A stretch of DNA of 35,671 bases from an uncultured Oscillospiraceae bacterium (GCA_947629245.1 CANRDC010000022.1:1-35671); one strand, 5' to 3'; numbered from the stretch's first letter, positions 1 to 8,288 are shown. Program-made: numbers and translations. The notes: generated by a model not told the origin, from the sequence alone.

Positions 1-872
1 TCCGGCTCCTTGCCGATGCAGATGAAGCGGGTGTAGTTGTTGCCCTTGTCCTGCACGTCGGCGGCCAGGGTGTCCAGACCGTACAGCGCGCCGCAGGCGT
101 GGGAGCTGAGGGCGGCGATGTCCCGCCGGTCGGACTCGGCCACCCGCTTGGCGGCCACGGCGGTGTTCTCGCACACCGTCACCTTCACGCCGGGCATGGA
201 CTTTAAAAACTCCGCGCACTGGGCGATGGCCTGCTCGTGGGAGAAGATCTCCCGGATATCCTCCCGCTTGCCCCCCGGCCGGACCATTAAATTGTGGTCC
301 ACCTTCACCCGGACGGAGCGGACGATGCTGAAATTATATTCCATCATCAGGTCGTAAATGCGGTTGACGGAGCCTGCGGTGCTGTTTTCCAGGGGCAGCA
401 CGCCGTACTGGCAGAAGCCGCTGGCGATGGCGGAGAACACCGCCTCAAAGCTGCGCACGTAGGAGATGTGGGCGTCGGCGAAGAGCTTGTCGGCGGCGAT
501 CTGGGAGTAGGCTCCCTCCACGCCCTGGCAGGCCACGGTGGCCGACTCGGGGAACAGCTGCCGGGTGGTCTCCAGGCTCTTGGCGATGCGCGCGCACAGG
601 TCGCTGGGCTCTCGGAGCAGGCTGGCCTGATAGCTCTGGCTCACGTCCTGCAGCGTGGCGTACACCACCCCGGCGTAACCGGCCAGGCTCTCCCCCGCGG
701 CCTGCTGGAATCGGGCCTTGGCCTCCCGCTGTCCGGCCAGGTCCATGGGCACCAGCCCTTGCTCCTTCCGGGCCTTTGCCAGGTCCGCGGACAGTTCCAT
801 CCGCTTGGCGAACAGCGAGCTCATCTCGCCGTCCAGTTCATCCATCTGCTGCTTCAAGGTCTCCAGGTCCAT
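1..872 (-). CDS. pheA: Chorismate mutase / prephenate dehydratase (P-protein), 3' end cut by window
   Basis: Bifunctional enzyme of phenylalanine synthesis: chorismate to prephenate, then prephenate to phenylpyruvate, in the cytosol. Reading leftward from ATG at 872 gives 290 codons before the window edge. Residues 1-90 look like an AroQ-type chorismate mutase helix bundle (MDLETLKQQMDELDGEM, then RMELSADLAKARKEQG). From about residue 115 the prephenate dehydratase domain is clear: ACQGVEGAYSQ, LPLENSTAGSV, a HEQA segment and the NYTRF catalytic motif near the edge. The C-terminal ACT domain that binds Phe would lie outside. An AAAGG ribosome site lies 7-8 bases before the ATG. The gene is the target of the attenuator just upstream, which supports the assignment to Phe synthesis. 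Confidence 0.95.
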   Translation of the reverse strand, partial: MDLETLKQQMDELDGEMSSLFAKRMELSADLAKARKEQGLVPMDLAGQREAKARFQQAAGESLAGYAGVVYATLQDVSQSYQASLLREPSDLCARIAKSLETTRQLFPESATVACQGVEGAYSQIAADKLFADAHISYVRSFEAVFSAIASGFCQYGVLPLENSTAGSVNRIYDLMMEYNFSIVRSVRVKVDHNLMVRPGGKREDIREIFSHEQAIAQCAEFLKSMPGVKVTVCENTAVAAKRVAESDRRDIAALSSHACGALYGLDTLAADVQDKGNNYTRFICIGKEP

Positions 873-905
873 CTTTTTCGCCTTTCTGTGTGGATTGAAA
901 AATTC

Positions 906-1000
906 GAAAAATAAAAGCTGTGCGGGGTCCTCACCGCACAGCAGCCATACTGTTTTTTCCCGCAGCGAGACGCCCTTACCGATGCGAAGCAAAGGTAAAG
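906..1000 (-). promoter_or_regulatory. Transcription attenuator of pheA: pause, antiterminator and terminator stems
   Basis: On the leftward RNA three pairings can be drawn. A pause stem pairs 994-1000 with 974-980 and overlaps the last Phe codons and the stop of the leader peptide. An antiterminator pairs 962-971 (GUCUCGCUGC) with 927-937 (GCGGUGAGGAC, one bulge, two G-U). A terminator pairs 934-942 with 917-925 (9 bp, perfect) and is followed by TTTTATTTTT. Antiterminator and terminator share 934-937 and exclude each other. A ribosome at the leader stop codon (976-978) would cover 962-971 and favour termination; a ribosome stalled at Phe codons would leave it free. The stems are seen in sequence; the mechanism follows the known E. 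coli pheA logic. Confidence 0.85.
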
Positions 1001-1032
1001 AAGCTAAATGCCGCGGTAAAGCCGAAACGCAT
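976..1032 (-). CDS. Phe-rich leader peptide of the pheA attenuator
   Basis: An 18-codon reading frame, MRFGFTAAFSFFTFASHR, with six Phe codons including a Phe-Phe pair. A GAGGAG ribosome site lies 7 bases before the ATG. It starts about 25 bases after the predicted transcription start and ends 34 bases before the terminator stem. Its role is to sense charged tRNA-Phe through ribosome stalling; the peptide itself probably has no function. It is too short for normal gene callers. Confidence 0.88.
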   Translation of the reverse strand: MRFGFTAAFSFFTFASHR

Positions 1033-1063
1033 GGATACGCTCCTCACTGTTTTTGCTGGGGAT

Positions 1064-1092
1064 ATGATACCCCGTTTTTCCCCGTCTGTCAA
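1064..1092 (-). promoter_or_regulatory. Promoter of the pheA leader
   Basis: -35 TTGACA (1087-1092) and -10 TATCAT (1064-1069) are 17 bases apart, reading leftward. This gives a leader RNA of about 185 nt before the pheA start codon. No T-box elements are seen in it. Confidence 0.85.
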
Positions 1093-1118
1093 CCTTTTCT
1101 TACGCCGGGCGCGGCGCG

Positions 1119-2732
1119 TCATTCTATATAGCGGGTGGTCACCAGCAGGTCTCCGTCCTCCAGCTGCTGGCGGGTGAAGAAACGGCCCCAGCTGACGGAA
1201 CGGTCAAAGTTGCCCTCGACGACCGATACACCGTCGCCGGTCTTTTCCAGGGCCACCACGCTGTGGGCGCCGTTGTTGACCCGGAGTATATCGCCGGGCC
1301 GGATGTCGTCAAAGCTGGTATGGGTACGGAAGGACGCGCTGCCGAAGGCCGCGTCGCTGCACAGGAGCGCGAAGCCGAAGCAGCCGCCGCTGGTGGTCTT
1401 CAGCCACGGGGAATAATAGGTGCTGGAGCTGTCCCAGAGGGTCCCGTCGGGATACTGGTCGCGCAGGCTGTAGATGACGGCCAGAACGTTTTTATCCGTG
1501 GCGGGCAGGCCGTTGGCCAGGTACTGTTTGGCCTTCTCAACGGTCCTGCCGGTCCTGTCATAGGCGCTGGTGTAGGCCCTGCCGTCGGGGGAGACGCAGC
1601 GGACGGTAAAGGTATACTTTGTATCGGCCTTTGCGCCGGACCAGGTATAGGAGACGGAGGCGGTCTCGGCAAACCTGGTCCAGCCGCCGGTGGTCTTATA
1701 GAACAGCCTGTATTTCGCCGCGCCGGAGACCGGAGTCCAGGAGAGCTTCACGCCGGAAGCGGTGTCCGCGACGGATGTGAGCTTGGGGGTGGCCAGGGAG
1801 ACGGGCTTATAGGTGAGGGCCGTGCCGGTCCTGTCATAGCTTCCGGCGTTGCCCGCGCCGTCGAAGGCCTTCACGGTGAAGCGGTATTTCGTACCGGCTT
1901 TTGCGCCGGACCAGGTATAGGACGTGGAGGCGGTCTCGGCGATCCTGGTCCAGCCGCCTGTGGTCTTGTAGTACAGCCTGTACTTCGCCGCGCCGGAGAC
2001 CGGGGCCCAGGAGAGCTTCACGCCGTAGGACGTGCTGGCGGCGAGGGTGATCTTGGGGGCGGCCAGGGGGACGGGTTTATAGGTGTGGGCCGTGCCGGTC
2101 CTGTCATAGCTTCCGGCGTTGCCCGTGCCGTCGAATGCCTTCACGGTGAAGCGGTATTTTGTACCGGCCTTTGCGCCGGACCAGGTATAGGAGGCGGAGG
2201 CGGTCTCGGCGATCCTGGTCCAGCCGCCGGTGGTCTTATAGTACAGCCTGTACTTCGCCGCGCCGGGGACCGGGGTCCAGGAGAGCTTCACGCCGTAGGA
2301 TGTGCTGGCGGCGAGGGTGATCTTGGGGGCGGCCAGGGGGACGGGCTTATAGGTGTGGGCCGTGCCGACCTTATCATAGCGGCCCGCGTTGCCCGCGCCG
2401 TCGAATGCCTTCACGGTGAAGCGGTATTTCGTACCGGCTTTTGCGCCGGACCAGGTATAGGAGGCGGAGGCGGTCTCGACGATCCTGGTCCAGCCGCCGG
2501 TGGTCTTATAGTACAGCCTGTACTTCGCCGCGCCGGAGACCGGGGTCCACTTGACGGCCACGCCGTTGGCGGTGTTGGTCAGCGACACGATCTTCGGGGC
2601 GGGGAGAGCCGCGTTCCGGGTCTCCGCGGCCATGGAGGACCAGCCTCCCCGGTCATCCGCCGCGAGCGCGGGCACGCTCAGCGACAGAACGGTCAGCGCC
2701 GTCAGAATAAGACATGCGATCCGTTTGCTCAT
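1119..2732 (-). CDS. Secreted protein with four fibronectin type III repeats and a C-terminal cysteine-peptidase/amidase-like domain
   Basis: 537 residues. A signal peptide (MSKRIACLILTALTVLSLSV, cleavage near ALA at 22-24) sends it outside the cell. Residues about 45-402 are four 90-residue fibronectin-III units, each with a WTP/WAPVSGAAKYRL(Y/F)YKTTGGW core. The last ~135 residues resemble an NlpC/P60- or CHAP-like fold: Cys451 in GGCFGFA, His490 in GAHSVV after a PGDIL motif, and Asn508 in EGNFD could form the catalytic set. This would fit a cell-wall hydrolase or protease that binds a surface through the repeats. No LPXTG or wall-binding module is seen. An AAGGAG ribosome site precedes the ATG. 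The enzyme call is by motif only. Confidence 0.8.
   Translation of the reverse strand: MSKRIACLILTALTVLSLSVPALAADDRGGWSSMAAETRNAALPAPKIVSLTNTANGVAVKWTPVSGAAKYRLYYKTTGGWTRIVETASASYTWSGAKAGTKYRFTVKAFDGAGNAGRYDKVGTAHTYKPVPLAAPKITLAASTSYGVKLSWTPVPGAAKYRLYYKTTGGWTRIAETASASYTWSGAKAGTKYRFTVKAFDGTGNAGSYDRTGTAHTYKPVPLAAPKITLAASTSYGVKLSWAPVSGAAKYRLYYKTTGGWTRIAETASTSYTWSGAKAGTKYRFTVKAFDGAGNAGSYDRTGTALTYKPVSLATPKLTSVADTASGVKLSWTPVSGAAKYRLFYKTTGGWTRFAETASVSYTWSGAKADTKYTFTVRCVSPDGRAYTSAYDRTGRTVEKAKQYLANGLPATDKNVLAVIYSLRDQYPDGTLWDSSSTYYSPWLKTTSGGCFGFALLCSDAAFGSASFRTHTSFDDIRPGDILRVNNGAHSVVALEKTGDGVSVVEGNFDRSVSWGRFFTRQQLEDGDLLVTTRYIE
1527..2600 (-). repeat. Four in-gene tandem repeats, 270-bp period
   Basis: The segment ending in acagcctg recurs with its end at 1710, 1980, 2250 and 2520, exactly 270 bases (90 codons) apart. 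Long stretches are identical at the DNA level, including third codon positions, so the copies are young or kept alike by gene conversion. The copy nearest the C-terminus (around 1530-1790) is the most divergent. Confidence 0.9.
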
Positions 2733-2779
2733 AGCGTTTTCTCCTTGGCCTGCTGCCGTGATATGTAGATCCTGTCATG

Positions 2780-2808
2780 ATAGTAACATAGGAGTAAATA
2801 ATTGTAAA
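2780..2808 (-). promoter_or_regulatory. Promoter of the fibronectin-III protein gene
   Basis: -35 TTTACA (2803-2808), 17-base spacer, -10 TACTAT (2780-2785), reading leftward, about 40 bases before the ribosome site of the gene. Confidence 0.75.
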
Positions 2809-2815
2809 CATCAGC

Positions 2816-2977
2816 CCGGCAAAATTAATACTGAACTCTAAATAGAAACATTGAGAAATTATTGAGGCTGATCGGTGCGGGGCGAGGCGGACGACGCAGG
2901 CGGGCGGACGCCCGTCAAGGAGGACAACGACGCCATGCGCTGATCAGCCCAAAAGGGATCGATGCTTTTTATTAGCG
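2816..2977. other. Intergenic stretch, no gene seen
   Basis: AT-rich at its left and GC-rich at its right. A rightward frame at 2876-2943 ends in VKEDNDAMR and a stop; it has no ribosome site and may be the scar of an older gene. An 8-bp inverted repeat GGCTGATC/GATCAGCC flanks it. Nothing else is recognised. Confidence 0.4.
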
Positions 2978-2979
2978 TT

Positions 2980-3020
2980 TAGTATAAGAAATGCCCGTCC
3001 GGCGTTTTCGCCGGGCGGGC
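2980..3020 (-). terminator. Rho-independent terminator of the rnf operon
   Basis: Stem 3009-3020 with 2993-3004 (12 pairs, one mismatch, AAAA loop on the transcript) followed by ATTTCTTAT, 22 bases after the rnfB stop. Confidence 0.85.
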
Positions 3021-3041
3021 AAGGGTTTGTCCAGTGGGGCT

Positions 3042-3836
3042 TTAGTTGAAGGCATGGATGACCTTGCGGGGGCAGACCTCCGCGCAGTGGCCGCAGTGGA
3101 CGCACTTGTCCTGGTCGATCTTCGCCAGGAAGTTCTCGATGATGATGGCGTCGGCCGGGCATTCCTTCTTGCACTTCATGCAGCCGATGCAGCCAAAGTC
3201 GCAGTACTTGGTGACGGCGGCGCCCTTGTCGTTGGAGTTGCAGCCCACGCCGTTGGTGGAGGAGGCGGGGACCTTGGTGATGAGCTTCTTGGGGCAGGTC
3301 TCGGCGCACTTCATGCAGCCGACGCACTTGCTCCGGTCCACCTGCGCGATGCCGTCCACCAGGTGCATGGCGTCGAAGGGGCAGGCCTTTACGCAGTCGC
3401 CGAAGCCCAGGCAGCCCGCCGGGCACACGTTGGCGCCGTTGCCGCCGCCCAGACGGGTGGCCGCCAGGCAGGAATCCAGGCCCTCGTACTCGAACTTTTT
3501 CTTGGTGTGGCCGCAGGTGCCGGAGCAGCGCACGAAGGCCACGTTGGGCTCGGCGGAACCGGCGGACACGCCCATGATCTCGCCGATGGCGGCGGCCGCC
3601 GCGGCGCCGCCGGGCACGCAGCCGTTCACCGGGGCCTCGCCCTTGGCGACGGCGGCGGCGTAGCCGTCACAGCCGGGATAGCCGCAGGCACCGCAGTTGG
3701 CGCCAGCCAGCACGGCCCGGACGGCCTCTTCCTTCGGGTCCTTTTCCACATAGAAAACCTTGTTTGCCACGGCCAGCAGGACGCCGAACAGCAGACCCAG
3801 CGCGCCGAGGATGATGATCGCAGAAACAACAGTCAT
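3042..3836 (-). CDS. rnfB: Rnf complex subunit B, iron-sulfur electron-input protein
   Basis: 264 residues; the subunit that takes electrons from reduced ferredoxin and passes them into the membrane complex. One N-terminal membrane helix (about 4-26) is followed by the RnfB-type cluster site C48xxC51xxxxC56 with C73. Four ferredoxin-like cysteine sets follow: C138/C142/C148/C152, CVGCMKCAETCP at 171-182, CDFGCIGCMKCKKECP at 212-227 and CVHCGHCAEVCP at 245-256. The count of clusters is high, as in other clostridial RnfB. It is the last gene of the operon, 15 bases after rnfA, with AAGGAGG in front. Confidence 0.96.
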   Translation of the reverse strand: MTVVSAIIILGALGLLFGVLLAVANKVFYVEKDPKEEAVRAVLAGANCGACGYPGCDGYAAAVAKGEAPVNGCVPGGAAAAAAIGEIMGVSAGSAEPNVAFVRCSGTCGHTKKKFEYEGLDSCLAATRLGGGNGANVCPAGCLGFGDCVKACPFDAMHLVDGIAQVDRSKCVGCMKCAETCPKKLITKVPASSTNGVGCNSNDKGAAVTKYCDFGCIGCMKCKKECPADAIIIENFLAKIDQDKCVHCGHCAEVCPRKVIHAFN

Positions 3837-3851
3837 TTTCTCGCGACCTCC

Positions 3852-4442
3852 TTATACAGGGATCCTCATGCCGGAGAAGCCCATGAACGCCAGAGCGAAC
3901 AGAGCCGCGGACACGAGGCAGATGGCAAAGCCCTCGAAGGCTTTGGGATAATCCGCGAACTCAAGCCGCTCGCGGACGCTGGCGAACAGGACGATGGCCA
4001 CCGTGAAGCCGAGACCGCCGGTGAAGCCGTCGACCAGGCTCTCCAGGAAGTTGTAGTTGTTCTGGGTGTTCAGCAGCACCACGCCCAGCACCGCGCAGTT
4101 GGTGGTGATCAGGGGCAGGAAGATGCCCATGGCGGAGTACAGGGCGGGGATGGCCTTTTTCAGGAACATCTCCACGAACTGCACCAGCACGGCGATGACC
4201 AGGATGTAGGCCACGGTCTGCATGAAGCCGGCCACGCCGAAGGGGATCAGCAGGAACTCGTTGATGACCCAGCAGATGGCGGAGGCCATGGTCATGACGA
4301 AGATGACGGCCACGCTCATGCCGGTGGCGGTGCTCATCTTGTTGGACACGCCCAGGAACGGGCAGATGCCCAAGAACTGGGAGAAGATGAAGTTGTTCGT
4401 CAGGATCGCCGCCAGAGAGATGGTGACTATAGAAGCGAACAT
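3852..4442 (-). CDS. rnfA: Rnf complex subunit A, membrane protein
   Basis: 196 residues, six predicted membrane helices. With RnfE it forms the inverted pair that holds a [2Fe-2S] centre in the membrane; the conserved cysteines are in GICPFLG and ITTNCAVLG. The start codon overlaps the rnfE stop in TAATG, so translation is probably coupled. Confidence 0.97.
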   Translation of the reverse strand: MFASIVTISLAAILTNNFIFSQFLGICPFLGVSNKMSTATGMSVAVIFVMTMASAICWVINEFLLIPFGVAGFMQTVAYILVIAVLVQFVEMFLKKAIPALYSAMGIFLPLITTNCAVLGVVLLNTQNNYNFLESLVDGFTGGLGFTVAIVLFASVRERLEFADYPKAFEGFAICLVSAALFALAFMGFSGMRIPV

Positions 4443-5122
4443 TATTCTTTAACCTCCTTTTCTTTCCGGGCCTTCTTCTCATTGCTCTTGCGCAGCGCGT
4501 ACTGCATCACGGCCATGAGGCAGCCCAGAGTGAGGAAGCCGCCGAAGGGGAGGACCAGCGCGCCGGCGCCGAAGCCCTCGGGGATGATACGGATGCCGGC
4601 GCCGGTGCCGTCCAGGGTGAAGAAGGAGGTGGCGCCGTTGAGGATGCCGCCGCCGATGGTGCCGGAGCCCAGCAGCTCGCGGACCAGGCACATCAGCACC
4701 AGCACGCAGGTGTAGCCCAGGCCCTGGAACACGCCGTCCCGGAAGGACAGGAACACGCCCTCCTTGGAGGAGAAGGCCTCGGCCCGGCCGATGATGATGC
4801 AGTTGACCACGATCAGCGGGATGAACACGCCCAGCGCGGAGCTCAGCGCCGGGATGAAGGCCTGCAGCAGCAGGTCCACGATGGTGACGAAGCCGGCGAT
4901 GACCACCACGAAGATGGCCAGACGGACCTGCCCGGGGATGATCTTGCGGATGGCGGAGACCACCACGTTGCAGCAGGTCAGGATGATGAGCACGGAAAGG
5001 CCCATGCCGATGCCGTTAAAGAGGGTGGTGGAGATGGCCATGGTCGCGCACAGGCCGATCTGCTGCACCAGCACGGGGTTATTGGTGATAAGACCCTCGG
5101 TAAGCTGTTTTTTTGCGTTCAT
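4442..5122 (-). CDS. rnfE: Rnf complex subunit E, membrane protein
   Basis: 226 residues, six membrane helices, partner of RnfA. It has the matching cysteines in IGLCATMA and IVVNCIIIG, and the charged tail KKARKEKEVKE at the C-terminus faces the cytosol. It starts 13 bases after rnfG and ends in a 1-base overlap with rnfA. Confidence 0.97.
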   Translation of the reverse strand: MNAKKQLTEGLITNNPVLVQQIGLCATMAISTTLFNGIGMGLSVLIILTCCNVVVSAIRKIIPGQVRLAIFVVVIAGFVTIVDLLLQAFIPALSSALGVFIPLIVVNCIIIGRAEAFSSKEGVFLSFRDGVFQGLGYTCVLVLMCLVRELLGSGTIGGGILNGATSFFTLDGTGAGIRIIPEGFGAGALVLPFGGFLTLGCLMAVMQYALRKSNEKKARKEKEVKE

Positions 5123-5135
5123 GCCTCTTACCCCC

Positions 5136-5684
5136 TTAACCTAAAGTCTCGCACAGAGCCAGGGCGGAAGTGACGCCCGTAGAGATGGCTCTGGAGGTGA
5201 TGGTGGCGCCGGTGAGGGCGTTGATCTGGCCGCCGTCCTTGGTGACGGCCACGGTGCCGCTCTGGCCCACGAACTGGCCGCGGAAAGCGTCGCCTGCGGC
5301 GCTGGCCTGGGAGGCGATGGCGCCCAGACCCGCCGTCTCGCTGGAGGTGGTGACGGAGATGCCCGTGCAGGCCAGGTCCGCGTCCACGCCCACCATCATG
5401 GTGATGGCGCCCTGGGAGCCGGTCTCGGTGACCTGGACCACCCAGCCGCCGCCCTCGGCGGCGTAAGCCTCGTCGATATCGGCGGGGGCCTCCGCGCCCA
5501 GGTCGATCTGTTCATAGGACTCGGCGTCCAGCACGGCCTTCATGGCGTTGGTCTTGGTCTGCTCGGCGATGTCCGCGATCCGGTCGCGGGTCATCATGTC
5601 CACCAGGCCCAGCACCAGGGCCACCACGGCGGCCACCAGCAGCAGGATCACGGCGGGCTTGATAAAATCGATCGCTTTTTTCAT
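5136..5684 (-). CDS. rnfG: Rnf complex subunit G, covalent FMN protein
   Basis: 182 residues. One N-terminal membrane helix (about 8-28) anchors an outside FMN-binding domain. The FMN attachment motif TGATIT is at 158-163; by family knowledge the flavin is joined through phosphate to Thr163. The ATG at 5684 overlaps the rnfD stop by 4 bases (ATGA). Confidence 0.96.
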   Translation of the reverse strand: MKKAIDFIKPAVILLLVAAVVALVLGLVDMMTRDRIADIAEQTKTNAMKAVLDAESYEQIDLGAEAPADIDEAYAAEGGGWVVQVTETGSQGAITMMVGVDADLACTGISVTTSSETAGLGAIASQASAAGDAFRGQFVGQSGTVAVTKDGGQINALTGATITSRAISTGVTSALALCETLG

Positions 5685-6670
5685 TCTTTAGCGCCCTCCT
5701 TCTTCTTGCCCTTGACTACGCCGAAGCGCCGGGGCGCGGTATGCTGGTCGATGAGCCAGGTGCAGCAGTTCATGATGAGGATGGCGAAGCTCACGCCCTC
5801 GGGATAGCCGCCGAAGTAGCGGATCAGCACGGTCAGCAGGCCGCAGCCCACGCCGAAGATGATCTGGCCCTTGGGGGTGACGGGACTGGTGCAGTAGTCG
5901 GTGGCCATGAAGATAGCGCCCAGCAGCAGGCCGCCGGAGAGCACGTTCTGGAGCATCCACATGATGTGGTTGTTGCCACGGGAGAAGATCAGGGTCAGCA
6001 TAGCCACGGTGCCCACGTAGAACACGGGGATGCGAAGGCTGATGACCTTCCGGTACACCAGCCACGCGCCGCCGATGAGCAGCGCCAGCGCGCTGACCTC
6101 GCCGATGCAGCCGCCGATGTTGCCGATGAGCATATCCCACAGGGCGTTCATGCCGCCGGGGACCAGCTGGCCCGCGTGCAGGCTGGCCAGCGGGGTGGCG
6201 CTGGTGGCCGCGTCGATGTGCTGGAACCGGGCGGGAGCCCAGGTGGTCATGCGCACGGCGTAGGAGATCAGCAGGAACGCGCGGCCCGCCAGGGCGGGGT
6301 TCCAGATGTTCTTGCCGATGCCGCCGAACAGCTGCTTGACCAGCACGATGGAGAAGAACGCGCCGATGATGACGGCCCACCAGGGGAAGGTGTAGGGCAG
6401 GCAGTAGGCCAGCAGAATGCCGGTCACCACCGCGGACAGATCCATGTAGGAGGCGTTCTTCTTGAGGAGTTTTCTGTATCCGATCTCGAACACCACGCAG
6501 CTCACCACGGAAACGGCGGTGACGATCAGGGGCTTGATGCCGAAGAAGATCACGGCCGCCACCAGAGCGGGCATCAGGGCGATGATCACGTCCAGCATGA
6601 TCTGCTGGGTGCCCCGGGGCGTGCGGATGTGGGGGGAGGAGGATACGATAAGTTTCCGTTCTTCGTTCAT
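5681..6670 (-). CDS. rnfD: Rnf complex subunit D, membrane FMN protein
   Basis: 329 residues, about nine to ten membrane helices. The TSATPLASL segment around residue 159 is the covalent FMN site of the NqrB/RnfD family (Thr159). RnfD probably forms the ion path with the other membrane subunits. It lies one base after rnfC and overlaps rnfG by four. Confidence 0.97.
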   Translation of the reverse strand: MNEERKLIVSSSPHIRTPRGTQQIMLDVIIALMPALVAAVIFFGIKPLIVTAVSVVSCVVFEIGYRKLLKKNASYMDLSAVVTGILLAYCLPYTFPWWAVIIGAFFSIVLVKQLFGGIGKNIWNPALAGRAFLLISYAVRMTTWAPARFQHIDAATSATPLASLHAGQLVPGGMNALWDMLIGNIGGCIGEVSALALLIGGAWLVYRKVISLRIPVFYVGTVAMLTLIFSRGNNHIMWMLQNVLSGGLLLGAIFMATDYCTSPVTPKGQIIFGVGCGLLTVLIRYFGGYPEGVSFAILIMNCCTWLIDQHTAPRRFGVVKGKKKEGAKE

Positions 6671-6671
6671 C

Positions 6672-8051
6672 TTATTTGTCCTCCTTCTTCTCGGCGGCCT
6701 CGGCCGCTTTGGCCTTTTCCGCCTCTTCCTTGGCCTTCAGGGCGGCCTGATGGGCCTGGACCATGGCCTTGCCGGTCTTGAAGGCGTGGGTCAGGTGCAG
6801 CCGGCCCGGGCAGATGTAGGAGCAGGAGCCGCACTCCACGCAGTCCATGATGTTCAGCTTCTGGAGCATCTCCACGTCGCCCTTCTGCTGGTACATGTAC
6901 ATGTAGATGGGCTGCAGGTTCATGGGGCAGCCGTCGATGCACTGGCCGCAGCGGATGCACACGGGGTCGGCGACGGTCTTGTCCTCGTCGTCGGAGAAGG
7001 CCAGCAGGGACGCGGTGCCCTTGCCGCAGGGGACCTCCAGGTCGTACTGGGCCATGCCCATCATCGGGCCGCCCATGATGATCTTCCAGGGCTCCTTGGC
7101 GAAGCCGCCGGTCTGCTCGAACACCCACTGCATGCTGGTGCCCACGCGGACCTTCACGTTCTTGGGCTCGGCGATGGCGGAGCCGGAGACGGTGACCACG
7201 CGCTCGATGGCGGGCCAGCCTTCGTAGCAGGCCCGGTAGACGCTGTAGGCGGTGAAGGTGTTGAATACGCTGCACCCCACGTTGGAGGGCAGACCGCCGG
7301 GAGGCACCTCGCGGCCGGTGATGGTCTTGATGAGGGTCTTTTCAGCGCCCTGGGGGTACTGGCATTTCAGGGGCACGATCTCGATGCCCATCTCCTTGGC
7401 GCCTTTGAAGTTGAGCAGGTCCAGGGCGAACTTTTTGTTCAGCTCGATGCCGAAGTAGGCTTTGTCCACCTTGCAGGCCTTCATCAGCAGCTGGATGCCC
7501 TTGAGCAGCTCCTCGGGGTGCTCAAGCATGGTGCGATGGTCGCTGGTTATGTACGGCTCGCACTCGGCGCCGTTGATGATGACGGTGTCCACCTTGCCCC
7601 AGCCGCTGGTGATCTTGAACGCGGTGGGGAACGTGGCGCCGCCCATGCCCACGATACCGGCCTCGCGGACGATCTCCGCGATCTTCTCGGGGCTCTCCAG
7701 ATCCTCCGCGGGAGCGGGGACCATGGTCTCGGCGGGGGTGTCCTTGAAGTCGTTTTCAATGACGACGGAGGTCACCATATTGCCGAGGTTGTTCAGATGG
7801 GGCGCGATGGCCACCACCTTGCCGGAAACGGAGGCGTGGATGGGCGCGGATACGGGGGCTTTCGCCTCGCCGATCTTCTGGCCCAGCTTCACCTCGTCGC
7901 CCACAGCCACCAGCGGCGTACAGGGCGCGCCGATGTGCTGGGACATGGGGATGACCACCTGCGGGGGCTGGGGAATGGTGGTAATCTCCGCTTCGTTGGC
8001 GGGCGCCTTCTTGTCGTTCGGATGGACGCCGCCATGGGACTTAAAGAGCAT
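6672..8051 (-). CDS. rnfC: Rnf complex subunit C, NADH-binding iron-sulfur protein
   Basis: About 459 residues; the subunit that hands electrons to NAD+. GMGGATFPT and INGAECEPY mark the NADH/FMN-binding fold related to NuoF, and two [4Fe-4S] sites follow (CIRCGQCIDGCP and CVECGSCSYICP). The tail is rich in Lys, Glu and Ala and likely helical. I place the start at the ATG at 8051 (MLFKSHGGVHP), 8 bases after AGAGG; an in-frame ATG at 8057 and GTG at 8060 would overlap the ribosome site. It is the first gene of the operon. Confidence 0.96.
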   Translation of the reverse strand: MLFKSHGGVHPNDKKAPANEAEITTIPQPPQVVIPMSQHIGAPCTPLVAVGDEVKLGQKIGEAKAPVSAPIHASVSGKVVAIAPHLNNLGNMVTSVVIENDFKDTPAETMVPAPAEDLESPEKIAEIVREAGIVGMGGATFPTAFKITSGWGKVDTVIINGAECEPYITSDHRTMLEHPEELLKGIQLLMKACKVDKAYFGIELNKKFALDLLNFKGAKEMGIEIVPLKCQYPQGAEKTLIKTITGREVPPGGLPSNVGCSVFNTFTAYSVYRACYEGWPAIERVVTVSGSAIAEPKNVKVRVGTSMQWVFEQTGGFAKEPWKIIMGGPMMGMAQYDLEVPCGKGTASLLAFSDDEDKTVADPVCIRCGQCIDGCPMNLQPIYMYMYQQKGDVEMLQKLNIMDCVECGSCSYICPGRLHLTHAFKTGKAMVQAHQAALKAKEEAEKAKAAEAAEKKEDK

Positions 8052-8084
8052 GAGCATCACCTCTGCTTAGTTTTATACTTTGAT

Positions 8085-8113
8085 ATAATAGCACAATAAA
8101 TCCCAACTGTCTA
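8085..8113 (-). promoter_or_regulatory. Promoter of the rnf operon
   Basis: -35 TAGACA (8108-8113), 17-base spacer, -10 TATTAT (8085-8090), about 20 bases before the ribosome site of rnfC. A small inverted repeat CGCC/GGCG lies about 15 bases upstream of the -35. No clear Rex site is seen. Confidence 0.75.
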
Positions 8114-8177
8114 CAACAGAATCCGCCAAAAACAGGCGAAAATCTGCAAAAAAATTCCATCACGCGCCCCGCTGTCG

Positions 8178-8207
8178 TTGCGACGGAAGTTCAAGTTGTA
8201 TTATAAT
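8178..8207 (+). promoter_or_regulatory. Orphan promoter-like site with a leaderless 24-codon frame
   Basis: TTGCGA, 18 bases, TATAAT, reading rightward with no normal gene downstream for 680 bases. An ATG directly at 8208 opens a 24-codon frame ending at 8282. The arms GTTCA and TGAAC surround the -10. It may start a short RNA that ends in the hairpin at 8306-8338, or be chance. Confidence 0.35.
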
Positions 8208-8288
8208 ATGAACAGGCCCGAAAATATAGGCATAAACTTCACCCAATTTTACCGCAGGCAGGCAGCGCGGCGGGCAATATAAGAAAAA

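Noticed and set aside
294-914. Long frame on the plus strand across pheA
   Set aside because: Shadow of pheA on the other strand; Gly/Leu/His-rich product as expected from reverse reading of GC-rich genes. The same holds for the long opposite-strand frames over the rnf operon, the ABC operon and the fibronectin gene.
906-1060. T-box leader before pheA
   Set aside because: No AGGGTGG-like T-box sequence or specifier loop found; the leader peptide explains the region better.
8060-8100. Rex operator in front of rnf
   Set aside because: No TTGTTAA...TTAACAA-like site; only a normal promoter is visible.
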